A stretch of 64,000 bases of DNA from Persicaria tinctoria. Its lineage: Eukaryota; Streptophyta; Magnoliopsida; Caryophyllales; Polygonaceae. The translations under genes were made by a program, and so were the position numbers. The notes below the pieces were generated by a model that was not told the DNA's origin, did no database searches, and worked only from the letters and a program-made list of their open reading frames with translations. The stretch is taken from contig JBANSL010000013.1 of NCBI GenBank assembly GCA_037127255.1, positions 24,461,688 through 24,525,687 on the forward strand. The letters are read 5' to 3'. Shown one piece after another: positions 1 to 10,960 of the stretch (within the stretch, counting starts at the first letter, position 1; each line of letters begins with the position of its first letter).

Positions 1-202
1 AATTTCGGCCCTTTTACGAAGTATAATTTTTATTTTCTTTTTTTTTAAAATTTTTTTTTTCCAAAAAACTCTTCTAATTTGTAACAAAAACAAATATTTT
101 CCTCCTCTATTACTAAATTATCAATTAACTGTTTGAAAATTTCTTGTGCAAGAAATTAGAAGAAATTTTGATTTCTTGTACAAAAATTAGAAGAAATCAC
201 AA
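1..202. other. AT-rich left edge, no gene seen
   Basis: This AT-rich stretch has homopolymer runs and two copies of a motif reading roughly TTTCTTGT.CA.AAATTAGAAGAAAT at about 138-195. It does not match the equivalent part of the other LTR of the neighbouring copia element, so it is either pre-insertion flank or rearranged sequence. No coding potential is recognisable. Confidence 0.5.
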
Positions 203-292
203 CCTAGGGTTCTTCCACAACCCTAGAGTTGTTTACGAGGTTCGGCACGAACATGGCCTACGTCCCCGCCTAGGGTTCTTCCACAACCCTAG
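203..292. repeat. Short direct duplication at the truncated LTR end
   Basis: The string CCTAGGGTTCTTCCACAACC occurs at about 203 and again at about 269, 66 bp apart. It lies exactly where the left LTR of copia copy 1 stops matching the right LTR. A local template switch or end-joining duplication at the break would explain it. Confidence 0.6.
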
Positions 293-1058
293 GATTAAAC
301 CGGCTTTTATTGATTCACAAGACTTAGGATCCTAATAGCTCACCGAGAAGCCTCTCTCCTATACAATTGCAATCTAGTCAACTCATGTTCCCTTGGAGTC
401 CTAGACCAATCTAGAAGAGCCCCACCTCTCTCAGCTATCTAGTACAATCCTCTTACACTTAGTGAATCAATCGCCTAGTGTTCACTTCCTGAGTTATAAA
501 CTCTCGAGTATAACACTCTCTCTGAATATATCCTATAAGCTCACTGTGTAACTCTCAAATGCTTTGAAACAAAATATAAGACTCTTAAGAACAAGTAGAG
601 AGAACACGCTGAAGAGAGATCGTAAACTTGAGGGCTGATTGTGCAATGATATTCGTGAATGTACGTCCGTCCTCTCTCTCTCTTCTTCATCTCCTTTATA
701 TAGTGAAGATCATCGGCGCCACTTAAGGAAGGAATCTTCTCCAACGCTTGGCTGATCATGGCTATCTACACAATCTTCTATTCATGGAAACTCTGAAGCC
801 ATGATCTCTGATTTTATTCTCCACGTTATTCAGCTCAAGGAAGAAGATATTATTCAAAAAGCTTCCTCAAATGTTAGTGCATATATAATAATATACTAGA
901 AGCATATAATAACATATAATAATATTCGAGCATAATAACATAGAGAACATGTTTTGTGTTTCATCAACACAGTTGTAGCTTCAAGACCTTTGACACAAGT
1001 TGTCTGTCAAAGCCTTTGAAACTAATTCCGATTTTCATCAAAGGGAGTGGAGTTATCA
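226..1058 (-). repeat. 3' LTR of copia copy 1, outer end truncated
   Basis: It matches the right LTR (8908-9958) nearly base for base from GAGTTGTTTACGAGG to the terminal TTATCA. About 220 bp of the outer part are missing at the left. The inner boundary is fixed by the CA end at 1057-1058 followed directly by the polypurine tract. Confidence 0.9.
694..703 (-). promoter_or_regulatory. TATA box in the copia 3' LTR
   Basis: On the minus strand this reads CTATATAAAG. The same string occurs at the matching place in the other LTR (9594-9603), where it would drive the genomic transcript. Confidence 0.55.
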
Positions 1059-1070
1059 ATCTCCCCCTTG
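1059..1070 (-). promoter_or_regulatory. Polypurine tract of copia copy 1
   Basis: On the minus strand the run CAAGGGGGAGAT directly abuts the 3' LTR start TGATAAC. That is the usual place for the plus-strand DNA primer. Confidence 0.75.
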
Positions 1071-1626
1071 ATGAAAGACAAAACCTGTGCATCCCTGCAA
1101 CTTAGTCAAGCAGATATATCATAAGCAAAATCGGACTAAGTACCTTCATGGGTTAGACAAATGTTGGATCATAATTTTATCATGAAAAACATCCAACCAA
1201 AAACAAAACAAGGTCCTCCAAGACCTTTGGTTCACAGCAGTCTTAACGTCTAAACCATCAGCAGATCATCTCCCCCTTTTTGTCTTTAAACAAAGGGAGG
1301 AGGGTAAAAACAGTCACAAAAAATTCATATTTTAAAAAGATTCTTTCAATTGTTAAAGCCAAGAAAAGATTTATCCGATTTTAAAATAATTTCCACAAAC
1401 AAACTATACTCGGATAAATTAAAAGGATTTTTCCGAAAATAAAATAGGTAAAATATAAAGAAGGTTAAAATCTATTAAAACCATATTTGATCAAATATCT
1501 AATAAGATATCAACCAAATATCTGATCCGTTATATGTACTCTACTGTTCAGTTCACAACCTTTGAAATGAGGTTCAAGGATCTTGACACCGAGTAGAATT
1601 TATCTTTCGTAAAGGGAAAGCTCCCC
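1071..1626 (-). other. Copia internal spacer between pol and polypurine tract
   Basis: AT-rich internal element sequence without an ORF. In copy 2 the same interval is about 2.5 kb and holds an additional ORF (24014-25738). Here that ORF is absent, so the two relatives differ by about 1.9 kb in this position. Confidence 0.6.
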
Positions 1627-2479
1627 CTACGAAAGTGCATCCCTGTTAAGCATTCCAGTCTCACGTCTAATGAAGGTGAACCTGTCCTCTGCCAAAGGCT
1701 TAGTAAAAATGTCAGCCTATTGATAATCAGTTGAAATAAACGAAATGGACACATCACCTTTTTCAACATGGTCTCTAATGAAATGATGCCTTACATCAAT
1801 ATGTTTGGTCCTTGAATGCTGAACATGATTCTTTGTAATGGAGATGGCACTTGTATTGTCACATTTAATGGGAATGCCTTTGAGGTTGATGCCAAGATCT
1901 CGCATTTGTTGAGCTATCCAAAGGATTTGGGAGCAACAGCCTCCAACGGCTATGTATTCGGCTTCTACAGTGGATAGAGCGACTGAGTTTTGTTTCTTTG
2001 AGTGCCAACTGATCAAGGATGCTCCTAAGAATTGGCAACATCCTGATGTGCTCTTCCTATCCACCTTATAGCCTGCAAAATCTGCATCAGAATATCCAAT
2101 TAATGTGAAATCCTTTTGCTTTGGGTACCATAGTCCAAGCTCCTTAGTGCCATTGAGATATCGAAAGATCCTCTTCACAGCCACAAGGTGAGATTCTTTA
2201 GGATCAGCTTGAAACCTAGCACACATGCAAACACTAAACATGATGTCAGGTCTACTAGCTATGAGATATAATAAAGATCCAATCATTCCTCGATACTCCT
2301 TTTGATTGACACTTTTCCCAGTCTTGTCTTGATCTAGAGATAATGTTGAGCTCATGGGAGTCTTGACGACTTTGGATTGATCCATCTTGAACTTCTTCAA
2401 GAGATCCTTAGTGTACTTGCTTTGGTTGACAAAGATCCCTTTCTTGGATTGGTGAACTTGTAATCCCAAAAAGAAGTTG

Positions 2480-3366
2480 TGATGTATTGCAATCGGCTAG
2501 GCCGGCCAATTGCTAAACTAAAAACGTCGATCTTGCTTAAGCTCCTTGAATCTCTTCTCGATTTGACAAAAACTAACTAAACTAATTATTAACTAAATTA
2601 AAACTAAACAAAAGTAACAGTAAAACATAAACAAAAATTAAACTAATTAAAAGCCAAGTTGTTAACTTAAGAATTCAAACTACTGAACTATCGGTAGAAG
2701 GAAGTTAATTAACAAATCTAAATTAACAAGTAACAGTGATGGAAAGAAGCGAGTGCGCGAGTGCCTGGGCGCGGGGAGTCCTCGGACACGCAGGAGCCGA
2801 TGCTCCTCAGGGTGTGCGAACGTGGGTGCTTGCTGGTAATAAGAGCGGGAACAGCGCGAGCAAGCAAGCGCGATATCGAGAGCGCGATGCTGCGAAGCGA
2901 AGCGCTGGAGTTGCGGGGCGAAGAAGCAGCGAGCGCGAGAGCCTGGGCGCCCCTGGCGTTTTGTGCCGAAGCCGAGCCGCCAGTGTTCCTCTTCTTTCTT
3001 GCAACGTTGGACTGGTTAGGGCTTAGGCTGTGTTTGATTTCGGTGGTGAAGAAGAACGTAGGTGATGGTGATGATTGTGTTGGATGAATGTCGTAGGTAA
3101 CAATAACATAAGAACCCGATAGCTTTTGGGATTGATAATCGAGAACCCTTTAGTCCATAAAGGGGTTTCTCAATTCTATTCAATCTGATTTAATTCAATA
3201 GAACTACAATGTTTAAATAGAAAACCTAAGAACCAATTCTACCGTGCAAGATAGAATTTAGGTTGATAAATATAGAAATTTAATCCTAAAGATAAATAAA
3301 CCTAAAAGATAAAACTTAATCTAAAATCCTAACCATCTTATTTAATCTAACTAAGAAATACTAAAA
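2480..3366 (-). repeat. 3' LTR of the nested element, start missing
   Basis: It matches 4353 to about 5285 until the shared run AAATACTAAAAA, after which the two copies diverge. Both LTRs contain an unusually GC-rich island rich in GCGAGCG motifs (about 2740-3000 and 4600-4920), in contrast to their AT-rich remainder. Confidence 0.75.
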
Positions 3367-4290
3367 AGGAGAATTCGAGGTATAGGAACCCCAAAAACAA
3401 CACCTTCATGCGCGATCGTTGAACGGACTTGATCTTCAATAAGAATAGGATCAATGACCACACAAATCTCAGCAATTGTAACTTCATGAACATGCTCAAG
3501 AGGTACAATCGCTAACTCTTGAGACACATCATCAAGTACCTCATCGTCGTCAACGGAATCAACATGCTCCACCTCCTGCACAATACTGCAGTCGACTTTA
3601 AGTACAGATTCTGAGGTCTTCCTGGCGGATTCTGACAGCATGTGACCCAACGTTGGAAAACTCGTCAAGTTAGCTTCGCAACAAGACTGAGTTGACTCAA
3701 TTCCGAGGTCGGAGTGAACGGGAATCTGCGAAACAAAATCATCGCGCAGTGCAGTCTCTTGGCCAACGAAAGTATCCGAAACAACCTCCTTTACCTTTCC
3801 GTCGGCTGTATAGTCAAGAAAAATCACGTCCACATCGGGGGAGGATATCTCCAAGATCTCATAGGTAGGTGACGCGTGAGGCTGACTATCAAGAAGTTTG
3901 TGAATATAAGCCTTTCTCCAAGCGTCATCAAGCCAATTAGCTTGCCGTTGGGCCGCTTTCTCCAACTATCGTTTTCGTTCCTCCTCAACTTCTCGTTGTT
4001 GGAGAAGCCAAATCTGACGGAGGCGACGTTGTTGTTGTTGTCGTTTCTCCTCCTCAATTTCGGCTTGACGTTGACGCTCAAGGAGTTGTTGTTGTTGTCG
4101 ATACCTCTCCTCTTCGATCTCCGCTTGTCTTTGAAGCCAAAGGTGGCGCCTTTGTGCCTCTCGTTGTCGCTCTAAAGCTTGTTGTTGTTGCAAAGCTCGT
4201 CTCTGCAACTCTCGTCGGTGTCGTTGTTATGCAGCCCATGGATCGGGATCATCATCCCAGTCGCCTCCCCAGATTTCACAAACCATCAAA
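3351..4290 (-). pseudogene. Gln/Arg/Glu-rich coiled-coil ORF of the nested LTR element
   Basis: Reading starts at about 4288 with MVCEIWGGDWDDDPDPWAA. The ORF then passes a TAA into a long Q/R/E heptad-like stretch (QRRAL, ERQREAQRR, EIEEERYRQQQ, EVEEERKR). After a TAG it enters an acidic, domain-poor region beginning LEKAAQRQANWLDDAWRKAY and ending VPIPRILLFSIS. Apart from the two in-frame stops the frame stays open for about 310 codons. It resembles no gag, protease, RT or integrase that I recognise. The last codons run into the 3' LTR, where that LTR's start has been lost. Whether the stops are decay or recoding cannot be told from one copy. Confidence 0.6.
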
Positions 4291-4337
4291 TCAAAACATC
4301 AGTAACATCAAAGAAACAAAAAGCGTAGCATAACCCG

Positions 4338-4350
4338 TCTCTGAATACCA
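4338..4350 (-). promoter_or_regulatory. Primer-binding site of the nested element
   Basis: On the minus strand TGGTATTCAGAGA lies 2 bp inside the 5' LTR end. It is one inserted base away from the tRNA-Met-type PBS TGGTATCAGAG used by the surrounding copia elements. Confidence 0.6.
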
Positions 4351-4352
4351 AT

Positions 4353-5528
4353 TGGTGTATAGCAATCGGCTAGGCCAGCCAATTGCTAAACTAAAAGCGT
4401 CGATCTTGCTTATGCTCCTTGATTTCTGTTGAATTGACAAAACTAACTAACTAATTAATAGACTAAACAAAAGCAAAAGTTCTTAACTTAAGAAAGTTAA
4501 CAACTAACATATATCGATGTATCTAAACTTAATTAATTCTTAAACTAACAAATTAACAAAGTAACAAAGTAACAGCTACGAGAGCAAAGGAAAGCAAGGT
4601 CTGCGAAGGCTCGCCGAACAGGCTCCGGTTGCGCTGGTGCGGACACGGCACGGTGGTTGCGATCGTTGGTGGCGAGGCGTGACTTCGCAGGGGCGAGCGA
4701 CGCTGAAGCGCAGGAGCCGTGCTCCTCAGGGCGCGGCGTCGAGCGACTGCGAGGTCGAGAGCAGGTGAGAGCACAAGAGAGCGATCGAGGCGCGAGCGAG
4801 CATGTGCGAGAGCGAGACAGTGAGAGGGCGAGAGAGCGAGCACTGGCGCGCGGAGCCAACGAGGCCGCGCTTGCTGGGAGCGAGGGATACCGCAGACGTC
4901 ACCAAGGTCCGGCTTTCTTCTAAGCCTTGGGTTCGGTGAAGAAGGTGCAGCCTGGTTTTTGTTTGGATCAAGGACCAAAGTGACGGAATGAAGGTTGAGT
5001 GCCGAAGGTAGGAGAACATAAAAGTAACGATAAAGCCTTTGGGATTGATAATCGAGAACCCTTTAATCCTATAAAGGGGTTTCTCAATTCTATTCAATCT
5101 GATTTAATTCAATAGAACTACAATGTTTAAATAGAAAACCTAAGAACTAATTCTACCGTGCAAGATAGAATTTAGGTTGATAAAGATAGAAATTTAATCA
5201 TAAAGATAAATAAACCTAGAAGATAAAAACTTAATCTAAAATCCTAACCATCTTATTTAATCTAACTAAGAAATACTAAAAATAAGCAATTCTATAATTA
5301 GACTCCAACTAACATAGGAGTTACTAAAAATAGAATATATATAAAAAATAAGAAATATAAATAATAAAAGTAATTAACGTCGTTTCTTCAACGACTCCCA
5401 AGGTGGAGCCTTCTTCTTCCGCTTGGGGATGACATCATTCTCATCCATTTGAAATCGACTCGTCCTCGAGTCGTCGCCTGGATCAAGATCATTGTTTGAC
5501 CCACAGAAGGCCATCTTGACCTGCATCA
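4353..5528 (-). repeat. 5' LTR of the nested element
   Basis: It runs TGGTGTAT...CTGCATCA on the plus strand and is bordered by the TSD at the right and the PBS at the left. Its first 150 bp on the minus strand remain open (146-codon frame ending at 5374) with DSRTSRFQ and KRKKKAPPWESLKKRR. Either the polyprotein end overlaps the LTR, or the true LTR starts at 5437 and 5438-5528 is residual internal sequence. Confidence 0.65.
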
Positions 5529-7174
5529 AGTTGAGTTCACCCATCAAGCTCATCTCGAATACACTGCACATGATGTCAGAAAATTCCTTGCCCAAAGATG
5601 TGTTAGTAGCACCAAATAATATATCATCTACATAAATTTGAATAACCAAAATGTCATTTCCTTTGTTCTTGATAAAAAGAGTCTTGTCGATCAACCCCCT
5701 TTTAAAATCATTTTCTAAAAGATATTTTGACAAGCGCTCATACCAAGCTCTTGGGGCTTGTTTCAAACCATAAAGCGCTTTGTCAAGTTTATAAACATGA
5801 TTAGGAAATTCCAAACTTTCAAATCATGGGGGTTGAGCCACATATACTTCTTCTTCTAAGAAACCATTAAGAAAAGCACACTTGACATCCATTTGATATA
5901 ACTTTATGCTCATAAAAGATGCAAATGCTAATAAAATGCGAATAGATTCAAGCCTGGCTACGGGAGCAAAGGTCTCCTCGTAGTCAATACCTTCCTCTTG
6001 ATTGTAGCCTTGAGCAACAAGCCTTGCCTTGTTCCTCACGATCTTACCATTCTCATCTAGCTTGTTTCGAAATACCCATCGTGTGCCAATGACTGATTGA
6101 TGCTTTGGCCTAGGCTTCAAGATCCAGACTTTGTTCCTTTCAAATTTGTTAAGCTCATTTTGCATAGCAATGATCCAATCTGGCTCTTGAAGGGCCTTAT
6201 CTACCTTCTTTGGTTCAATAAGAGAAACAAACGCATGAAAAGCACAAAGATCTTTAAGTTTAGAACGAGTTTGAACACTAGAGGTAGGGTCAGAAATGAT
6301 ATCCTTTAATGAGTCTGATGAGGAGTATTTGAATTTCCTTTTGCTAGTCTCAACTCCTTGATTCGTCACACCAGTAGGATTGATTTGTGATACATCTGAC
6401 TCCGTGGTCCTGTTAGGTTCAGTTACAGCAGTTTCTGACGTTTCAACACTGTTGGATTGGACATCAAGGGCTTTGGACGAATCTTCAACACCTTGGGCCA
6501 ATTCTTCAGTGTTGAGAATCTGTACCTGCATGTTCCTCTTCTCTGTGTTCTTGGTAGCAGCATCATCACCTTCCTCGTTCTCTTTTTTGGTTTGAAAGAG
6601 CTACGTGTTTGTTTACCTCGTATGCATGCATTGCACATATCAATACCTTTGAAGTCCATCTCAGGTAGCCCTCTTACAATCCCTTTGGACACAAGCTTCT
6701 GTAGTGTATGTGGGCTCATATGACCGAGTCTCCTGTGCCAGAGCTTTGGATCGCCCGTCAAAGCCTTTAGACAGGTTAAGCTTCCTTGTGCCACTTGATC
6801 AACATTTACAGCGTATATATTGTTGTAACGATATGCAATCAATATAACTTCACCTGTATCTTCTCTGCACACTAGACATATTTTCTTTTTAAATCTGACA
6901 TTGTTGCCACTATCACATAATTGAGAAACACTAAGCAAATTATACTTTAAACCATTAACAAGATAGACATTTTTAATACTATGGTTGGAATCACTTCCAA
7001 CGCTTCCAACACCAACGATTTTACATTTTCCTTTGTCACCAAAAATGATTGTTCCTGTGGATTGCTCCTTTAGATCATGAAAGAGAGAACTCTTCCCACT
7101 CATATGTCTCGAGCATCCACTATCAATAATCCATTTTTGATCCTTCACCTTGGTGATCTCCTGCGAAACAAACA

Positions 7175-8848
7175 TCAACCTTTGTGGCTAGACCAGTTAG
7201 CAAATTTAGATCCTTTATTGGGATAAACCATATTTGGTAAAATAGTGCCTTTGGGGACCCAAACTTGCATTATCCGTTCTTTTCTCAAGTGAATAGGAAA
7301 TGTATTTCGAATAATATGAGGATCCTTTCTTCTATAGGGGCAGGTCTCTCTTACATGTCCCTTTCTCGCACAGTGGTGACATATAGGAGAGGTTCTGCTT
7401 CCTTTTGCCTTCACAAAAGTGGTAATGTGTTGCTTCTTTAAAAACCTCGGGTTGTAACCAATACCACTTCTGTTTAGAGAACTTTGTTGCTCACCCAACA
7501 TCCTATCAAGAGTGCCCTTGGACTTGGTAAAACTTATGAGGGCGGTCTGTTGGTCTTGAATCTTATTATTCAGAGAGATCTTCTCGTTCTCTAAGTCATG
7601 ATGTTCACTTCTCAGAGACGAGAGATCTTGCTTGAGTTCAGATTTCTCTGAGTCAAGAGTCTTGACTTTAATGTCAAGACCTGAATAAGAAATTTCAAGA
7701 CTTTTGACCCGCCTAGACAGTTCCTCAATAGTTCTTTCCTGGTCCATGGTTTTCCTGATAAGAGTGTTAGTTTGAGCAATAAGTTTCTCTTCATTGGCAA
7801 TCATATTAGAAAGGAATTTCGATAGTACCTCTTTTGGACTTGCCATAAGCTCTCTTACGGTTACCTCAAGTTGCTTATCATGGGATTCATCTCCTATGGC
7901 CATGAGACAAAGGTTGGCCTTTTCATCATCGGAATCTGAGTCACCTTTCTTGAATTGGCTCTTCTTCTTTTGAGGGCAATCTTTCACTAGATGGTCTGTT
8001 TCACCACATTCAAAACAAGAAAAAGGTTTAGTCTTCTTATCATACTTGTTGTATTGAGGCTTACCTCGAAATTTAGAAGACTCCGATCCATCCTTGTTGT
8101 TGAATTGTTTCTTCATTTTGAGAATTCGAGCAAGGCCTCTTGTGATAAGAGCAAAAGGATCATCCTCATCGGCATCCTCATCCTCGGAATCAGATCCATC
8201 TTTAGGCTCATCCTTCTTAGACTTGAGTGCCAAGTTCTTAGTGTTAGCTGGAAGTTCTCCATCATCTTCATTAAGGATCATCTCATGCGTGATCAGTTTC
8301 CCAAGCAGGTCATCAAAAGGTAGAGTGGCGAGGTCTTGGGCTTCCTCTATGGCTTTTACTTTAGGACCCCACTTTTCTTTTGGAGACACCTCAGTATCTT
8401 CCTCACTTTCTCAACGTTTGTAAAACTCTTGCCGAGTGAGTCAAGGTTGTTGGTGATTTCTGTAAATCGTGTGAACATGGCCTTGATTGCCTCATCAGAC
8501 TTCATTTTGAAAAGCTCATACTTTCGAAGGAAGATGCTGATCTTGGTGTCTTTTACTTGGCTAGTTCCCTCATAGGTGACGACCAACTTGTTCCAAATCT
8601 CTTTAGCTAACGAGTTCAAGATCTGCTTGGATGTATTCAGACTCCTTCTTTGCGACTTTGGTTCCATTTGGTCCGTCTTTCTCTGGAATCTTCGGACCAT
8701 TCTCTATAATGTTCCAAAGTTCCAGATCTTGATCTATAATGAACATCTTCATCAAGGATCTCCAGTGGACAAAGTTGTTTCCTACAAAGAGTGGTGGTCT
8801 GCTCGTGGACCTTCCTTGTGCAAATCCTCCGCTTGCTTCACCAGACAT
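7175..8848 (-). pseudogene. Copia gag remnant, copy 1
   Basis: The start ATG is at 8846-8848 (MSGEASGGFAQGRSTSRPPLF). A UBN2-type capsid region follows (LAKEIWNKLVVTYEGTSQV, MFTRFTEITNNL) with two frameshifts around 8350-8610. Next come an acidic linker, a CCHC knuckle CFECGETDHLVKDC, a coiled-coil stretch of about 100 residues (TIEELSRRVKSLEISY, LKQDLSSLRSEHHDLENEK) and a second CCHC knuckle CHHCARKGHVRETC. Gag would coat the RNA in virus-like particles. Two knuckles plus a coiled coil is the Sirevirus gag layout. The stop at 7175 lies just upstream of the protease frame. Confidence 0.85.
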
Positions 8849-8893
8849 GATCGAAAACTCACAAGATTGTTAGATCAAAAAGCAGTGAGTAAA

Positions 8894-8905
8894 GCTCTGA
8901 TACCA
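8894..8905 (-). promoter_or_regulatory. Primer-binding site (tRNA-Met type), copia copy 1
   Basis: The minus strand reads TGGTATCAGAGC, 2 bp from the LTR end. It is complementary to initiator tRNA-Met, the usual primer of plant copia elements. Confidence 0.9.
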
Positions 8906-8907
8906 AT

Positions 8908-9958
8908 TGAAGGTTCGATAATATAAAACTAAGTAATATAGAAATACTCTAGAAGGGGGGTTGAACAGAGTATGCCGAATTTTCGCAGAAAGTCTCAAGA
9001 CTTTTGAAGCTCGTGCCAAAACCCTTTGAGATTAGACTTAGTCTTTTCTTTGAAAACCTGAATCACAACGTTAAACAATTCAAACCAAGTGCGGAAATAA
9101 GGTAAAGCAATAAGTAAAGGACTCGATGAGTTGTTTACGAGGTTCGGCACGAACTTGGCCTACGTCCCCGCCTAGGGTTTTTCCACAACCCTAGGATTCA
9201 ACCGGCTTTTATTGATTCACAAGACTTAGGATCCTAATAGCTCACCGAGAAGCCTCTCTTCTATACAATTGCAATCTAGTCAACTCAAGTTCCCTTGGAG
9301 TCCTAGACCAATCTAGAAGAGCCCCACCTCTCTCAGCTATCTAGTACAATCCTCTTACACTTAGTGAATCAATCGCCTAGTGTTCACTTCCTGAGTTATA
9401 AACTCTCGAGTATAACACTCTCTCTGAATATATCCTATAAGCTCACGTTGTAACTGTCAAATGCTTTGAAACAAAATATAAGACTCTTAAGAACAAGTAG
9501 AGAGAGCACGCTGAAGAGAGATCGTAAACTTGAGGGCTGATGGTGCAATGATATTCGTGAATGTACGTCCGTCCTCTCTCTCTTCTTCATCTCCTTTATA
9601 TAGTGAAGATCATCGGCGCCACTTAAGGAAGGAATCTTCTCCAACGCTTGGCTGATCATGGCTATCTACACAATCTTCTATTCATGGAAACTCTGAAGCC
9701 ATGATCTCCAATTTTATTCTCCACGTTATTCAGCTCAAGGAAGGAGATATTATTCAAAAAGCTTCCTGAAATGTTAGTGCATATATAATAATATATTGGA
9801 AGCATATAATAACATATAATAATATTCGAGCATAATAACATAGAGAACTGGTTTTGTGTTTCATCAACACAGCTGTAGCTTCAAGACCTTTGACACAAAC
9901 TGTCTGTCAAAGCCTTTGAAACTAATTCTGATTTTCATCAAAGGGAGTTGAGTTATCA
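8908..9958 (-). repeat. 5' LTR of copia copy 1 (complete, 1,051 bp)
   Basis: Bounded by TG at 8908 next to the PBS and by CA at 9957-9958. A TATA box reads CTATATAAAG on the minus strand at 9594-9603. The next five bases, TAAGA, would be the TSD, but the partner is lost with the truncated left end. Confidence 0.9.
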
Positions 9959-10483
9959 TAAGAATATCCATTTAACAAAAGTATATATATGCCACAAGAC
10001 AGATGAGCTCATTACTTCTTGTGTGTTTAATTAGGATTAATCCTGCTCACCGATCAATTTTAGTTTTTGTGAATCTGCATTGCAATAAGCCAATGAACAT
10101 GAAGAGTTAAGTTAATTTGATATGCAGTAGGGCTTTTTCTTGTGTTGCCTTGAGGTATCTCAGTACGTACAGGAACAACCGCATCCATGTGAGCTCAATA
10201 ACATAACACCAACATTCTGAGCCCAATTCAACTCAATCAATCCCATCTACTGGTGGTGAATTGGTGACAGCTTGAAGGAACTATTCACCGACAAAATTAA
10301 ATTTGTAGATTAACATGTAATCCTCTACAAATTGGAAAATTTTCAGGATGCAATCACATGGAACAATCTAGACCTTAATTGTAATCAAATTTAATTTATC
10401 AACTGCCTACATGATCATAAGTGGGAGAAAACTTAAATGAAAGTCAGTAATCACTCAACCGGTTCAAATAATGGAAGACAAAA
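9959..10483. other. Intergenic, nothing recognised
   Basis: AT-rich DNA flanking the copia insertion. I see no ORF, repeat boundary or RNA structure that I can support. Confidence 0.4.
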
Positions 10484-10960
10484 TTGAAAACCAGCTTCCA
10501 AAACAGACAAATTGGTGATCGAAGAACAACAATTGGCACAAATCAACTGCGGATCATCTTATTACGATCGTCCTCCTCGCGCTCAACCTCGGCGTCTGCG
10601 TCGTCGAGGTCTTCAAAGCAGCTGGTGCACGATCTCGCTTTGATCCTCCTCCCGTCCTCTACCAGCGCCACTATCATCACCGATGCTCCTCTTCCCGTAT
10701 CCGAATTCCGTCGCGGGGAATCCGTCCTCATCAACCAAAATCCATTCCCAAGGCAGCGATCGCCGACATTAACATGCGACAAAGCTCGATCTCATCGTCT
10801 TCTTCCACAATCCAGGACGAGAACGACCCGACCGCGACAGTCTGAGGCCTCCTCATGGATCTACCATGGATGGGGAGGTGTGGGATTTCACCTCTGCAGT
10901 TCTTCCTCCTCGCGCAGTGGTTTCCGAGTGTAAGCGGGGCAAATTCAGAAGGAGCACGGG
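10484..10960. other. GC-rich exon-like block, no gene recognised
   Basis: This is an island of higher GC in AT-rich surroundings. Plus-strand frame 10484-10933 is open for 149 codons (MKTSFQNRQIGDRRTTIG...). Minus-strand frame 10543-10782 is open for 79 codons. A shorter minus frame begins MRRPQTVAVGSFSSW at about 10855. None shows a domain I recognise. It could be a 5' exon or UTR of a lost gene; 11320-11350 (GACGTCGTTTTCGG) is promoter-like. Function unknown. Confidence 0.25.

Larger units (their letters stand above)
2480..5528 (-). mobile_element. Nested non-autonomous LTR retrotransposon
   Basis: A 3,049-bp insertion in the copia RT, flanked by the 5-bp TSD AGTTG (2475-2479 and 5529-5533). 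It starts TGATGTATTGC and ends CTGCATCA on the plus strand. Two direct repeats (2480-about 3366 and 4353-5528) are its LTRs. A PBS lies beside the right one, so the element reads on the minus strand. The internal region is only about 1 kb and carries one broken Gln/Arg-rich ORF, with no protease, RT or integrase. The right end encodes SRTSRFQ...DEND, a signature resembling the tail of gypsy polyproteins. I infer a gypsy-related non-autonomous (LARD/TRIM-like) element. Confidence 0.8.
1627..7178 (-). pseudogene. Copia pol polyprotein remnant (PR-IN-RT-RNH), copy 1
   Basis: The minus-strand pieces run from about 7178 down to 1627. The protease motif is DSGCSRHMSG. The integrase HHCC zinc region (WHRRLGHMS then CNACIRGK) is kept. 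The integrase DDE core is missing: the sequence jumps at about 6580-6590 from the [12 protein letters not shown] segment to a Ser/Thr-rich linker. RT follows ([25 protein letters not shown]), interrupted at 2479/5529 by the nested element, then RNase H (YSDADFAG, ALSTVEAEYIA). A TGA stop sits inside RT at 5824-5826, and a TAG at 1717 replaces the Trp codon present in copy 2. No active polyprotein is possible. Confidence 0.9.
203..9958 (-). mobile_element. Ty1/copia retrotransposon copy 1 (Sirevirus-like), defective
   Basis: Reading right to left, the order is 5' LTR (8908-9958), tRNA-Met-type PBS (8894-8905), gag, protease, integrase remnant, RT, RNase H, polypurine tract (1059-1070) and 3' LTR (226-1058). 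This is the copia order, with integrase before RT. Gag has two CCHC knuckles and a long coiled-coil segment, as in Sireviruses. The element carries frameshifts and stops, has lost most of the integrase core at about 6580-6590, and hosts a nested 3.05-kb LTR element in RT. The 3' LTR is truncated at its outer edge, so no TSD can be checked. A close relative lies at 22644-30558. Confidence 0.9.

Noticed and set aside
2736..3087. Overlapping 96- and 108-codon ORFs in GC-rich sequence
   Set aside because: They lie in the GC island of an LTR and are open on both strands because of composition. The equivalent frames at 4545-4978 are not conserved in sequence.
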